Below are positions 1 to 5,696 of a DNA stretch of 10,091 nucleotides, piece after piece (position 1 is the stretch's first letter; the number at the start of each line of letters is the position of its first letter). The position numbers and the translations under genes were made by a program. Under the pieces are notes generated by a model. The model saw nothing but the letters and a program-made list of their open reading frames with translations. It searched no databases and was not told the origin of the DNA. Origin of the DNA: CALKWS01 sp048594865 (GTDB taxonomy: Bacteria; Actinomycetota; Actinomycetes; Actinomycetales; Beutenbergiaceae); contig JBMDWZ010000027.1 in assembly GCA_048594865.1 (NCBI GenBank), forward strand, positions 1 through 10,091, read 5' to 3'.

Positions 1-82
1 GCACCTGAACGACCGGCCTGGCGCTGCCGCGCGCCTGAACGACCTGCCCGGCGCTGCCGCGCACCTGAATGACCGGCCTGGC
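1..82. repeat. 30-bp tandem repeat, about 2.7 copies, downstream of imuB
   Basis: Copies begin at 1, 31 and 61. Copies 1 and 2 differ at 3 of 30 bases; copy 3 matches copy 1 (one change) for about 22 bases and then diverges. The array is cut by the left window edge, so its true copy number is unknown. Read on the minus strand, the direction of imuA'-imuB transcription, all three frames stay open from the imuB stop to the window edge, and the 30-bp period would encode a 10-residue repeat. I could not find a convincing start with a ribosome binding site, so I do not call a gene. It may be an intergenic minisatellite or the repetitive N-terminus of the next gene. Confidence 0.8.
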
Positions 83-105
83 TTCGCGGAACCGCGACGT
101 GCACG

Positions 106-1851
106 TTAGTCATAGATGCCCTCGACCCACCAGTCGTTTCCCACACCCCCGATGAGTAGTGCGGGCCCCTCGTCACACGCCGCTTGCAGGTAGACCCGAG
201 GCTGGCCACCGTTCCACCACCGTTCGCTGATCGGCCACGGGCCGGCCCATCCAGTAATGCGCCACGTGCCCGCGGGGAGCGCTTCTGCTCTACCCGCTCT
301 ATCTGCCCTACCGGCCTCACCCGTTGCTCTACCCGCCTTGCCTGCCTTACCCGCTCTATCAGCCTTACCCGCTCTATCCGCCTTACCCGCTGGCGCGATC
401 CGCACCCGTGCCGGGTCGGCGCTCAACATGCCGCGACTACCCAGCGTTACCGGCTCGCCGTCGTCGTCCAAAAGGCCGACCTCAACCCGCTCATCCGGAA
501 CGGTCGCGGGCAGCGGCCGAGGTATCTGACCGGGCCAGGCACCGTCGGGCCGCCGGTGGGCGGCGGCCTCATCACCCCAGGCCACGAACCGCACACGATC
601 CTTAGCGTTACGCCCACCTTCGAGCACCGGGGTGAGCACCCGATCGGCCCCGAGCAATCCCTGGACCCGCAATGCCGCCCGGCTGGCGTCGACCTGTCCG
701 CGACTGTTGCGCCCCCACAGCCCCTCGGTGATCGAGGACGCTGGGTGCACATCCTCGGCAGCGAGTTCCAGATACGTCAGCGCCGAACTGGGCCGATCAC
801 CACTGCGCCCGCTGAGCCACCCCTCCAGTTGCCACCGGACCCGATCGGTCAGTTCCGAGGCGGTCAGCGCACCCTCGATTCGCCAGGTTCGTTCCAGCCG
901 TGATCCGTTCTCCGCACGCGCCTGCACTCGCAGCCGCGTGCACACCACGCCTCGGCGCAGCATTCTGTTGTTGAGGTCTTCGGCGAGCCTGCGGCCGGCG
1001 AACGCCGCCATATCTATCCGCGCGATCGGCGGATCCAGGTCGGCATGCACGGTGATGTCAGGCTCGGCTCGATGCACCGGCACCGGGTACTCATCAAGCC
1101 CGCTCGCCAGCCGGTGCACCGCGGTACCTAAAGCCCCGAAACGCGGCCCGACCTGAGCCGGCCGCAGTGCGGCCAGATCCCCCAGGTTGAGCACACCGAG
1201 CCTGCGCAACAGCCCGATCAGGTCATCGAGTTCACGCCGCAACTGCTGAGTGGTCGCTACCACTAACAACTCCCGCACGTCACGCGTGCCCAGGTACGCC
1301 GGCGTCTGCCCCGGGGGCAAGATGAGGCCGTCGCGGGCCGTGAGCATCCCCGCCAGTAGCCCATCGGCGATCCCCACCTGGGCTTCGACTCCGGTATCGG
1401 TCGCCACCTGGCCAATGAGGTCGGCGGCGAGCCGCTCTTCAGACCCAAGGAACCTGCTGGGACCTCCCGCCGGCAGCAGAATCACTCCCGGGCGCATCAC
1501 CTGAACGTCGGCGACCACTTCCTCGGCGGCTTGCACCACCGGCTCAAAGGCCCGCACATCGCGGCCCTCATCGACGCTCAGCAGCACCAGGTCTGGGCAG
1601 AGCCCTTGCGCGGTTCGGCGCCGCATCCCGCGCCGCACCCCCTGCGCCCTGGCCTGAGCGCTGCACACCACCAATTGCCGACCGTCGTGGATAGCGACCG
1701 GCTGGTGGGCGCTGGCCAAACCATCGGCGATGGCAGCCGCGACCGGCCAATCCGGGATCCAGAGCACAGCCAGTCGGGTTCCGGCCTGCTCCGATGCTTC
1801 GGCGGAGCCACCGGGGAACTCGATCGAATCGCCGCTCGCGAGCGCACCCAT
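106..1851 (-). CDS. imuB: ImuB, catalytically inactive Y-family polymerase homologue of the mutasome
   Basis: ImuB bridges ImuA', the beta clamp and the error-prone polymerase DnaE2 during damage-induced translesion synthesis in the cytoplasm. The 581-residue protein has the ImuB signature WIPDWPV (residues 31-37) where true Y-family polymerases carry the metal-binding DxDxF motif. RPGVILLPAGGPSRFLG (120-136) replaces the catalytic SxDE motif, so no polymerase activity is expected. A little-finger-like region follows, then GLWG (377-380) at the expected clamp-binding position, then a Lys/Arg/Ala repeat linker (488-520), and finally the conserved tail with AGPWPISERWW and GNDWWVEGIYD. The start ATG overlaps the imuA' stop by one base (TAATG), with AGGTGGGG just upstream, so the two genes are translationally coupled. 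The repeat linker makes it somewhat longer than the mycobacterial homologue. Family assignment is secure. Confidence 0.95.
   Translation of the reverse strand: MGALASGDSIEFPGGSAEASEQAGTRLAVLWIPDWPVAAAIADGLASAHQPVAIHDGRQLVVCSAQARAQGVRRGMRRRTAQGLCPDLVLLSVDEGRDVRAFEPVVQAAEEVVADVQVMRPGVILLPAGGPSRFLGSEERLAADLIGQVATDTGVEAQVGIADGLLAGMLTARDGLILPPGQTPAYLGTRDVRELLVVATTQQLRRELDDLIGLLRRLGVLNLGDLAALRPAQVGPRFGALGTAVHRLASGLDEYPVPVHRAEPDITVHADLDPPIARIDMAAFAGRRLAEDLNNRMLRRGVVCTRLRVQARAENGSRLERTWRIEGALTASELTDRVRWQLEGWLSGRSGDRPSSALTYLELAAEDVHPASSITEGLWGRNSRGQVDASRAALRVQGLLGADRVLTPVLEGGRNAKDRVRFVAWGDEAAAHRRPDGAWPGQIPRPLPATVPDERVEVGLLDDDGEPVTLGSRGMLSADPARVRIAPAGKADRAGKADRAGKAGKAGRATGEAGRADRAGRAEALPAGTWRITGWAGPWPISERWWNGGQPRVYLQAACDEGPALLIGGVGNDWWVEGIYD
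286..390 (-). repeat. In-frame short tandem repeats in imuB encoding an AGKADR/AGR-rich linker
   Basis: Two adjacent 18-bp units (355-372 and 373-390) differ at one base and each encodes AGKADR. Degenerate 9- to 18-bp relatives continue down to about 286 and encode AGKAGKAGR and GRADRAGRA stretches, residues 488-520 of ImuB. The segment is rich in Lys, Arg and Ala and sits between the polymerase-like body and the conserved C-terminal tail, so it is probably a flexible, basic linker. The period suggests expansion by replication slippage. Confidence 0.85.
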
Positions 1852-2621
1852 TACCCCACCTGCGCAAACGTCAGATGATCGGGCATGACCGGCGGCGCCA
1901 CGCGCTGCACTTCATGCAGCCCCTCGCGACCACAGAGCACGTGAGTGTGGCGAACCGGGCCGGCCCATTGCCCACGACCGGTGCAGGTGACGAGCATCCG
2001 CTGCCCGCTGAGCACCCCATAGCCGCGGCCCAGACCATTCCACGATTCGGTGGTGACGCTCATCGCCATCTGGGCACCGGGCCAGTGGTCGGCGGTGAGC
2101 AGCACCGCCCCGCGTTGCCGGAGCCGGGAGCTGATGGTTCGCCGGTCCGCTGCGCTGAGCCCCGGGCATTTGCCCACCACCAGCACATCGAAGCCGTCCA
2201 CCAGCGCACCGAGCACCGCGGCAATGTCGGGGACCGGGCCGGGGACGGCGATCACCCGTTCCAAGCTCAGGAATGAGGCAACGGCGCCCCATCCCAAGTC
2301 GGACATCCCCACCATCGCGCACCACCGATCGGCTCCCGCGGCAGCCTGGGCCATCGCCAGCAGCACCGAGGTGGAGCCGTGCACTTGGACGACGCTGCCT
2401 TGCCGCAGCCCATCGGGCAGCACCGACTCCAGTGCGGGTGGCGCCGGCAACGCGCGTTCCTTGCTGGGCTGGGTTACCTGCCCGGCGACCCCCACGGCCG
2501 TCTCGGCCGCCGCGAGCGCCTGCCGGGCAAGGTCGATCTTCGCTCCGCCAAGCGACCCAGCGTCCCCAAGCGACCCAGCACCAGCTAGCAAGCCCGCGCC
2601 AGTAGTTCCATGTGTGCTCAC
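1851..2621 (-). CDS. imuA': ImuA', RecA-like accessory factor of the ImuA'-ImuB-DnaE2 mutasome
   Basis: ImuA' is a RecA-fold protein that binds ImuB and is needed for DnaE2-dependent mutagenesis. I assign the GTG at 2621 (256 residues) because it is preceded by AAGGAGGTG at optimal distance. The upstream in-frame ATG at 2669 lies inside a PafBC-type promoter element and has no Shine-Dalgarno. Visible features, numbered from the GTG, are a short GAGSLG/DAGSLG duplication (15-25), the LPDGL-QGSVVQVHG segment with a degenerate Walker A region lacking the lysine (81-89), and VDGFDVLVVG (141-150) at the Walker B position, which suggest no ATPase activity. It overlaps imuB by one base and is transcribed with it. 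Tandem LexA boxes and a PafBC motif lie upstream. The family call rests mainly on this arrangement plus the RecA-like pattern. Confidence 0.88.
   Translation of the reverse strand: MSTHGTTGAGLLAGAGSLGDAGSLGGAKIDLARQALAAAETAVGVAGQVTQPSKERALPAPPALESVLPDGLRQGSVVQVHGSTSVLLAMAQAAAGADRWCAMVGMSDLGWGAVASFLSLERVIAVPGPVPDIAAVLGALVDGFDVLVVGKCPGLSAADRRTISSRLRQRGAVLLTADHWPGAQMAMSVTTESWNGLGRGYGVLSGQRMLVTCTGRGQWAGPVRHTHVLCGREGLHEVQRVAPPVMPDHLTFAQVG
1854..1861 (-). promoter_or_regulatory. Ribosome binding site for imuB, inside the end of imuA'
   Basis: The minus strand reads AGGTGGGG followed by TAATG, in which the imuA' stop and the imuB start share one base. This supports termination-reinitiation coupling and equal production of the two partner proteins. 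Confidence 0.7.
2548..2579 (-). repeat. 18-bp-period direct repeat in the imuA' N-terminal coding region
   Basis: CCAAGCGACCCAGC occurs at 2548-2561 and again, identically, at 2566-2579. The period of 18 bp keeps frame and encodes the near-identical hexapeptides GAGSLG and DAGSLG in a Gly/Ala/Ser-rich, probably disordered N-terminus of ImuA'. Confidence 0.8.
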
Positions 2622-2623
2622 GA

Positions 2624-2632
2624 CACCTCCTT
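2624..2632 (-). promoter_or_regulatory. Strong Shine-Dalgarno setting the imuA' start at GTG 2621
   Basis: The minus strand reads AAGGAGGTG, TC, GTG. This is an almost full complement of the 16S 3' end, 4 nt (counted from GGAGG) before the GTG at 2619-2621. The two upstream in-frame ATGs (2669 and 2639) lack a comparable site. Confidence 0.85.
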
Positions 2633-2646
2633 CAGCCATACCCGGC

Positions 2647-2669
2647 ACGCTACGACCACCCACTGACAT
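2647..2669 (-). promoter_or_regulatory. PafBC-type (RecA-independent) DNA-damage promoter of imuA'
   Basis: On the minus strand ATGTCAGTG (2661-2669) is followed by exactly 8 bases and then TAGCGT (2647-2652). The known mycobacterial motif is TTGTCRGTG-N8-TAnnnT; here the TGTCRGTG core and the TAnnnT hexamer match completely and only the first T differs. Transcription would begin near 2640, giving a leader of about 19 nt that carries the Shine-Dalgarno for GTG 2621. PafBC is an activator responding to DNA damage in actinobacteria; its gene is not in this window. Confidence 0.75.
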
Positions 2670-2673
2670 TGCG

Positions 2674-2689
2674 TCGAACCGCAGTTCTA
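2674..2689. promoter_or_regulatory. SOS box 1 (LexA operator) upstream of imuA'
   Basis: TCGAAC-CGCA-GTTCTA matches the actinobacterial/mycobacterial LexA operator TCGAAC-N4-GTTCGA at 11 of 12 defined positions. It lies about 53 bp upstream of the imuA' start, as expected for an SOS-regulated mutasome operon. Confidence 0.8.
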
Positions 2690-2704
2690 CGAACGCTAGT
2701 TCTA
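2689..2704. promoter_or_regulatory. SOS box 2 (LexA operator), abutting box 1
   Basis: ACGAAC-GCTA-GTTCTA matches TCGAAC-N4-GTTCGA at 10 of 12 defined positions. The core GAAC-N4-GTTC is intact. It shares base 2689 with box 1, giving a centre-to-centre distance of 15 bp. Confidence 0.7.
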
Positions 2705-2732
2705 GTCAATGCCGCGCGGTCGCCAATGTCAA
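2703..2732 (-). promoter_or_regulatory. Possible distal, LexA-controlled promoter of imuA'
   Basis: The minus strand has a perfect -35 element, TTGACA (2727-2732). At an 18-bp spacing the -10 position reads TGACTA (2703-2708), a poor match to TAnnnT. If real, its start point would fall inside the tandem SOS boxes, so LexA would block it directly. The -35 is clear; the -10 and the use of the promoter are inferred. Confidence 0.35.
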
Positions 2733-2803
2733 CCCCGCGTTCACCGCGCCCCTGAGCACCGACAGTTCATGCGTGATAGAACGACAACAAGCCCCCCAAC
2801 CAC

Positions 2804-2809
2804 GAGGAG
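2804..2809 (+). promoter_or_regulatory. Ribosome binding site selecting ATG 2816 for the PEBP-like gene
   Basis: GAGGAG ends at 2809, directly against an in-frame ATG at 2810 that is too close to be used. The ATG at 2816 lies 6 nt downstream, the normal spacing, and is therefore the likely start. Confidence 0.75.
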
Positions 2810-2815
2810 ATGCTC

Positions 2816-3343
2816 ATGGATCTGTCCCGCCCCCTCGCCCCTAACCCCTATGACCAATTACCAACGACCGGGTCGTTCACTCTCAGTAGCCCCGACGTCG
2901 TCCATGGTCAAAAGCTCGACTCGGCGTTCGCGGTGGACGGTGAGAACACCTCCCCGGCCCTGGCCTGGTCCGGTTTTCCAGAAGAGACTCAGTCCTTCCT
3001 CGTCACCTGCTTTGATCCCGACGCCCCCACGCCGTCGGGCTACTGGCACTGGACTGCGGTGGACATTCCCGCAGAGGTCACCGAGCTCGAGCGTGGCGCC
3101 GGCGAAAGCGACCTGATGCTGCCCGGCGCAGCGTTCCACGTGCGATCCGACGGCGGGAACTTCGGTTACGAGGGCGCCGGACCTCCTCCCGGCGACGGTC
3201 CGCACCGGTACTTCTTCGCCGTGCACGCCTTGGACACCGACACCCTGGACGCGAGCGAGTCCGACAGCCCCACCAAGATCGCGTTCCTCGCGCTCTTCCA
3301 CACCCTGGCTCGGGCGGTCATCGCGCCCACCTACGAGAACTAA
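2816..3343 (+). CDS. YbhB/YbcL family phosphatidylethanolamine-binding-like protein (Raf kinase inhibitor-like)
   Basis: This 175-residue protein has the full bacterial PEBP pattern. It begins FTLSSPDVVHGQKLDSAF, continues with NTSPALAWSG (44-53), DPDAP (67-71), HW (78-79) and the anion-pocket segment GPHRYFFAVHALD (128-140), and ends with a helix near the C-terminus. No signal peptide is present, so it is probably cytoplasmic. The family binds phosphate-like or small anionic ligands; the physiological role in bacteria is poorly defined and I cannot name a ligand. It is transcribed away from imuA' from the shared 194-bp intergenic region and converges on the exonuclease gene, only 7 bp from its end. 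Whether the SOS elements affect it is unknown. Confidence 0.92.
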   Translation: MDLSRPLAPNPYDQLPTTGSFTLSSPDVVHGQKLDSAFAVDGENTSPALAWSGFPEETQSFLVTCFDPDAPTPSGYWHWTAVDIPAEVTELERGAGESDLMLPGAAFHVRSDGGNFGYEGAGPPPGDGPHRYFFAVHALDTDTLDASESDSPTKIAFLALFHTLARAVIAPTYEN

Positions 3344-3350
3344 ACGGGGG

Positions 3351-4295
3351 TCATCGACCGAACGCGTCAAGCACCCGGTCCACCGAGCCTGCCAATCCCC
3401 ACTGCTGCGCCAGCGCGGTCAACGCCTGGCTATCACGCGGGTTGGGGTGCTCGGAATCCAGCCCCGGGCGGGCGGCGTCAAAGTCACCCAAATCCAGGTC
3501 CCGCGCCACGGCTACCACCGTCGGCGCCACGTCCAGATAGTCGCCGGCCTCGGTGATGCGCTTGCGCATGGTCGCAGATAGCGGCTGATCGGTATCGGCC
3601 GCGGCGGCGCGGATCCCGGCAAGATCGCCATACGTGGCAAGCAGCGACGCGGCGGTCTTATCGCCAATCCCCCGCACGCCCGGCAGCCCGTCGGAGGAGT
3701 CCCCGCGCAGGGTCGCGAAATCGGCGTACTGGTCGGCGCGCACCCCGTACTTTTCCCGCACGACGTCGTTGGTCACCTTTTCGTGCTTGCCCACCCCGCG
3801 CGCGGTGTACAACACGCGAACCTGCGCCGCGTCGTCGACCAGTTGGAACAGGTCACGGTCCCCGGTGACGACTTCCACCGGCATCTGCGCATCGGTGGCC
3901 AGCGTTCCGATGACGTCGTCGGCCTCATAACCATCGGCTCCGACGACGGCGATTCCGAGTGCCTGCAGCACGTCGATAATGATCGGGATCTGGGTGGCGA
4001 GCGGGTCGGGGACCTCTTCGACGTCGGGCGCGACCTCTTGTTCGGCGACGACCCGGTGGGCCTTGTAGCTCGGGATGAGGTCCACGCGCCACTGCGGGCG
4101 CCAGTCGCTGTCCCACGCGCAGACCACGTGCGTGGGCTGGTAGTCGGTGCTGAGCCGGGCGATGAAGTCCAGCAGTCCGCGCACCGCGTTGACCGGGGTG
4201 CCATCGGGTGCCCGCAGGGAGTCGGGGACGCCGAAAAACGCCCGAAAATACAGTGAGGCAGTATCAAGAAGAAGCAGTCTCTGGGAATCGGCCAT
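3351..4295 (-). CDS. Stand-alone 5'-3' exonuclease (FEN/Pol I N-terminal domain type)
   Basis: The 314-residue protein matches the 5'-nuclease domain of DNA polymerase I without any polymerase part, as found as a separate gene in many actinobacteria. Visible metal-site motifs are LLLDTASLYFRAFF (D11), WDSDW (D62, D64), SYKAHR (76-81), GYEADDVIG (E124, D126, D127), VVTGDRDLF (D146, D148) and RGDSSDGLPGVRGIGDKTA (D199, D202). The last runs into the helix-hairpin-helix that grips DNA. All acidic residues expected for two-metal catalysis appear present. It probably removes 5' flaps or RNA primers during repair and replication. The gene follows the lipoprotein gene on the same strand with 40 bp between them. 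I see no clear Shine-Dalgarno before the ATG at 4295. Confidence 0.93.
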   Translation of the reverse strand: MADSQRLLLLDTASLYFRAFFGVPDSLRAPDGTPVNAVRGLLDFIARLSTDYQPTHVVCAWDSDWRPQWRVDLIPSYKAHRVVAEQEVAPDVEEVPDPLATQIPIIIDVLQALGIAVVGADGYEADDVIGTLATDAQMPVEVVTGDRDLFQLVDDAAQVRVLYTARGVGKHEKVTNDVVREKYGVRADQYADFATLRGDSSDGLPGVRGIGDKTAASLLATYGDLAGIRAAAADTDQPLSATMRKRITEAGDYLDVAPTVVAVARDLDLGDFDAARPGLDSEHPNPRDSQALTALAQQWGLAGSVDRVLDAFGR

Positions 4296-4296
4296 A

Positions 4297-4309
4297 GGAC
4301 AGAGTGTCC
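4297..4309. other. Short inverted repeat just upstream of the exonuclease start
   Basis: GGACA-GAG-TGTCC is a 5-bp perfect inverted repeat with a 3-bp centre, ending one base before the ATG of the exonuclease gene. It could be a small operator or a leader hairpin, or simply chance at this length. Confidence 0.35.
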
Positions 4310-4335
4310 CACTGCCGGATGCTGTTTACCGCGAT

Positions 4336-4806
4336 CTACGTTTCCAGGATCACCATGACCCAATACGTGTCATCGGGCGCGTCGATCCACACCTGCTCTT
4401 GCGACCCATCCAGGTCACGTGCGACGCCGAGCATTCCGTTATCGCACTGCTGACGCTCCACGACGTCATCCTCAGCGAAACGCAGACCCAGCTCCGAATC
4501 CGTGCCCAGGCAGCGCACCAACACCTCAACCCCGACCTCACCGACTGGCAGCTCGAAGGACTCGATCCCCACGCCGAGTTGGGGCCCGGTGACCACGTCT
4601 CCCTCTTCGCGTTCCTGAAGTAGTTCAAAGGCACCGATGGCCTCATCGAGCAGTTCGAACTGCTCGTTCACTTCTCCGTTTGTCTCGGCATTTGTCTCGG
4701 AATTTGCCTCGGAATTTTCCTCGCCGTCGGAATCATCCGAACCGTCAGAACATGCCGTTAATACCAGCGCTACGCCGAGAACCGTTGCTGACGCGAAATA
4801 CCTCAT
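4336..4806 (-). CDS. Acidic lipoprotein of unknown function
   Basis: The 156-residue product begins with a lipoprotein signal peptide: MRYF, a hydrophobic run (about residues 5-17) and the lipobox LTAC with C19 as the lipidated residue. It should therefore be anchored to the outer face of the membrane. C19 is followed by a Ser/Asp/Glu/Asn linker (20-48), then a 100-residue domain predicted mainly beta, with two cysteines (C99 and C121) that could form a disulfide. I do not recognise the domain; resemblance to secreted DUF4352-like beta domains is only an impression. GGTGA lies 6 nt before the ATG. It is divergent from the MerR gene (39 bp apart) and upstream of the exonuclease on the same strand. 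The linker is encoded by a 12-bp tandem repeat. Confidence 0.85.
   Translation of the reverse strand: MRYFASATVLGVALVLTACSDGSDDSDGEENSEANSETNAETNGEVNEQFELLDEAIGAFELLQEREEGDVVTGPQLGVGIESFELPVGEVGVEVLVRCLGTDSELGLRFAEDDVVERQQCDNGMLGVARDLDGSQEQVWIDAPDDTYWVMVILET
4647..4666. repeat. Perfect 20-bp palindrome inside the lipoprotein coding sequence
   Basis: CGAGCAGTTC is followed immediately by its exact reverse complement, GAACTGCTCG, centred on TTCGAA. It covers codons 47-54 of the lipoprotein. No gene start is close, so it may be an intragenic protein-binding site, a hairpin in the mRNA, or coincidence. Confidence 0.85.
4681..4716 (-). repeat. 12-bp tandem repeat, three copies, in the lipoprotein linker
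   Basis: Units at 4681-4692, 4693-4704 and 4705-4716 follow the pattern TGYCTCGGMATT with one change between neighbours. They encode the tetrapeptide repeats NSEA, NSET and NAET (residues 31-42), extending the spacer between the lipid anchor and the folded domain. Confidence 0.85.
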
Positions 4807-4845
4807 GCCAATTCACCGTATCTTCCAAAACCGCTCCCCGCAGAA
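4807..4845. promoter_or_regulatory. Divergent promoter region between lipoprotein and MerR genes
   Basis: Only 39 bp separate the two divergent starts. A plus-strand TATCTT (4819-4824) and a minus-strand TACGGT (4815-4820) both fit the TAnnnT form of actinobacterial -10 elements and overlap by two bases. No good -35 is seen for either, and no MerR-type dyad is evident here. Confidence 0.3.
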
Positions 4846-5667
4846 GTGTGCGACGCTGCAACGGTGAGCACTGAGGCGTTGAGTTCGGGTCAGATGGCCC
4901 ACCAGACGGGGCTGTCGGCCAAAGCCCTGCGCCTGTATCACGACAATGGGCTGCTGGTCCCGGCCGGCGTCAGCGCCCACAACGGCTATCGGCAATACGA
5001 CGCCAGCCAAGTCACGCTCGGCCGCACCATCCGGCGGTTGCGCAACCTGGGCATGCCGCTGGGAATGATCGCCGACGTCGTTGCCGCCGATCCGCTGAGG
5101 GCCCGAGAACTCGTGGTCACCTGGGTGGTCGGGCTGGAACGAGACCTGGACCAGGTCCGCAAGAACGCCCTGGCCAACCTTGACGTCACCGGCGATTCGG
5201 CGTTCGTTCCCCACGTGCGCGAGGTTGATCCAGCGATCCTCGCGTGCGTTCGGGTGAGCGTGACCCCGGAGTCCATCGGCACCGTGATCGCCGAAACGGC
5301 GAAGAAGATCGCCACGGCCCTGCGCAGCGCCGGCGCCACTCCCGAACCCGAGGTGTGGGCGATCTACCATGACCCCGTCTCGGCCGGGGTCCAGGTCCCC
5401 ATCGAGATCTGCGTGCCCTACACCGGCACCGCAATCCCGGCCGACGACGTCATCTTGCGTGCCGAATCCGGTGGCACCGAGGTCTTCACACCGGTGCGTG
5501 GGGACGATGTGAACTACCCCGGCATCCTGCCGGCCTTCACCGCCGTGATGGCCCACGCCCACACCCTGAGTCAGAACACCGGTGCACCGCGGGAAATCTA
5601 CACCGCAGGATTCCCTGACGAGCCGCAGGAGTTTGCCGCGCAGGTCGCGGTCCGGCTGGTGCCCTAA
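4846..5667 (+). CDS. MerR family transcriptional regulator with GyrI-like effector-binding domain
   Basis: The protein has an N-terminal winged-helix domain of the MerR type (about residues 13-80): SSGQMAHQTGLSAKALRLYHDNGLL, then NGYRQYD, then RTIRRLRNLGMPLGMI. A linker helix (about 84-110) follows, then a C-terminal domain (about 130-273) ending with PREIYTAGFPDE and AVRLVP. This end resembles the GyrI-like small-molecule-binding fold of BmrR and related drug-responsive regulators. No cysteine cluster typical of metal sensors is present, so an organic effector is more likely. The start may be GTG 4846 (273 aa) or GTG 4864 (267 aa); neither has a clear Shine-Dalgarno. The gene lies 67 bp before a transglutaminase-like gene whose promoter carries a MerR-style operator, the probable target. 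Confidence 0.92.
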   Translation: MCDAATVSTEALSSGQMAHQTGLSAKALRLYHDNGLLVPAGVSAHNGYRQYDASQVTLGRTIRRLRNLGMPLGMIADVVAADPLRARELVVTWVVGLERDLDQVRKNALANLDVTGDSAFVPHVREVDPAILACVRVSVTPESIGTVIAETAKKIATALRSAGATPEPEVWAIYHDPVSAGVQVPIEICVPYTGTAIPADDVILRAESGGTEVFTPVRGDDVNYPGILPAFTAVMAHAHTLSQNTGAPREIYTAGFPDEPQEFAAQVAVRLVP

Positions 5668-5696
5668 CCCGCGTGGAAGCGGCGAGCGACACCCCC

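Noticed and set aside
1..90. The left-end repeats as a CRISPR array.
   Set aside because: The 30-bp units are directly adjacent with no unique spacers, so this is a simple tandem repeat.
447..752. Long alternative frames inside imuB and other genes on both strands.
   Set aside because: High GC content opens overlapping frames; these lack ribosome sites and family motifs, and the opposing frames encode clear conserved proteins.
2749..2764. A second PafBC-like core, TGTCGGTG on the minus strand (2757-2764).
   Set aside because: Eight bases downstream the sequence is CGCGGT, not TAnnnT, and it lies too far from imuA'. The core alone is short enough to arise by chance.
3344..3350. A terminator between the convergent PEBP and exonuclease genes.
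   Set aside because: Only 7 bp separate the stops and no stem-loop with a T-run is visible there.
4655..4671. TCGAAC followed by CGTTC in the lipoprotein gene, resembling an SOS box.
   Set aside because: The spacing is five bases rather than four and the site is inside a coding region; it is a by-product of the 20-bp palindrome.
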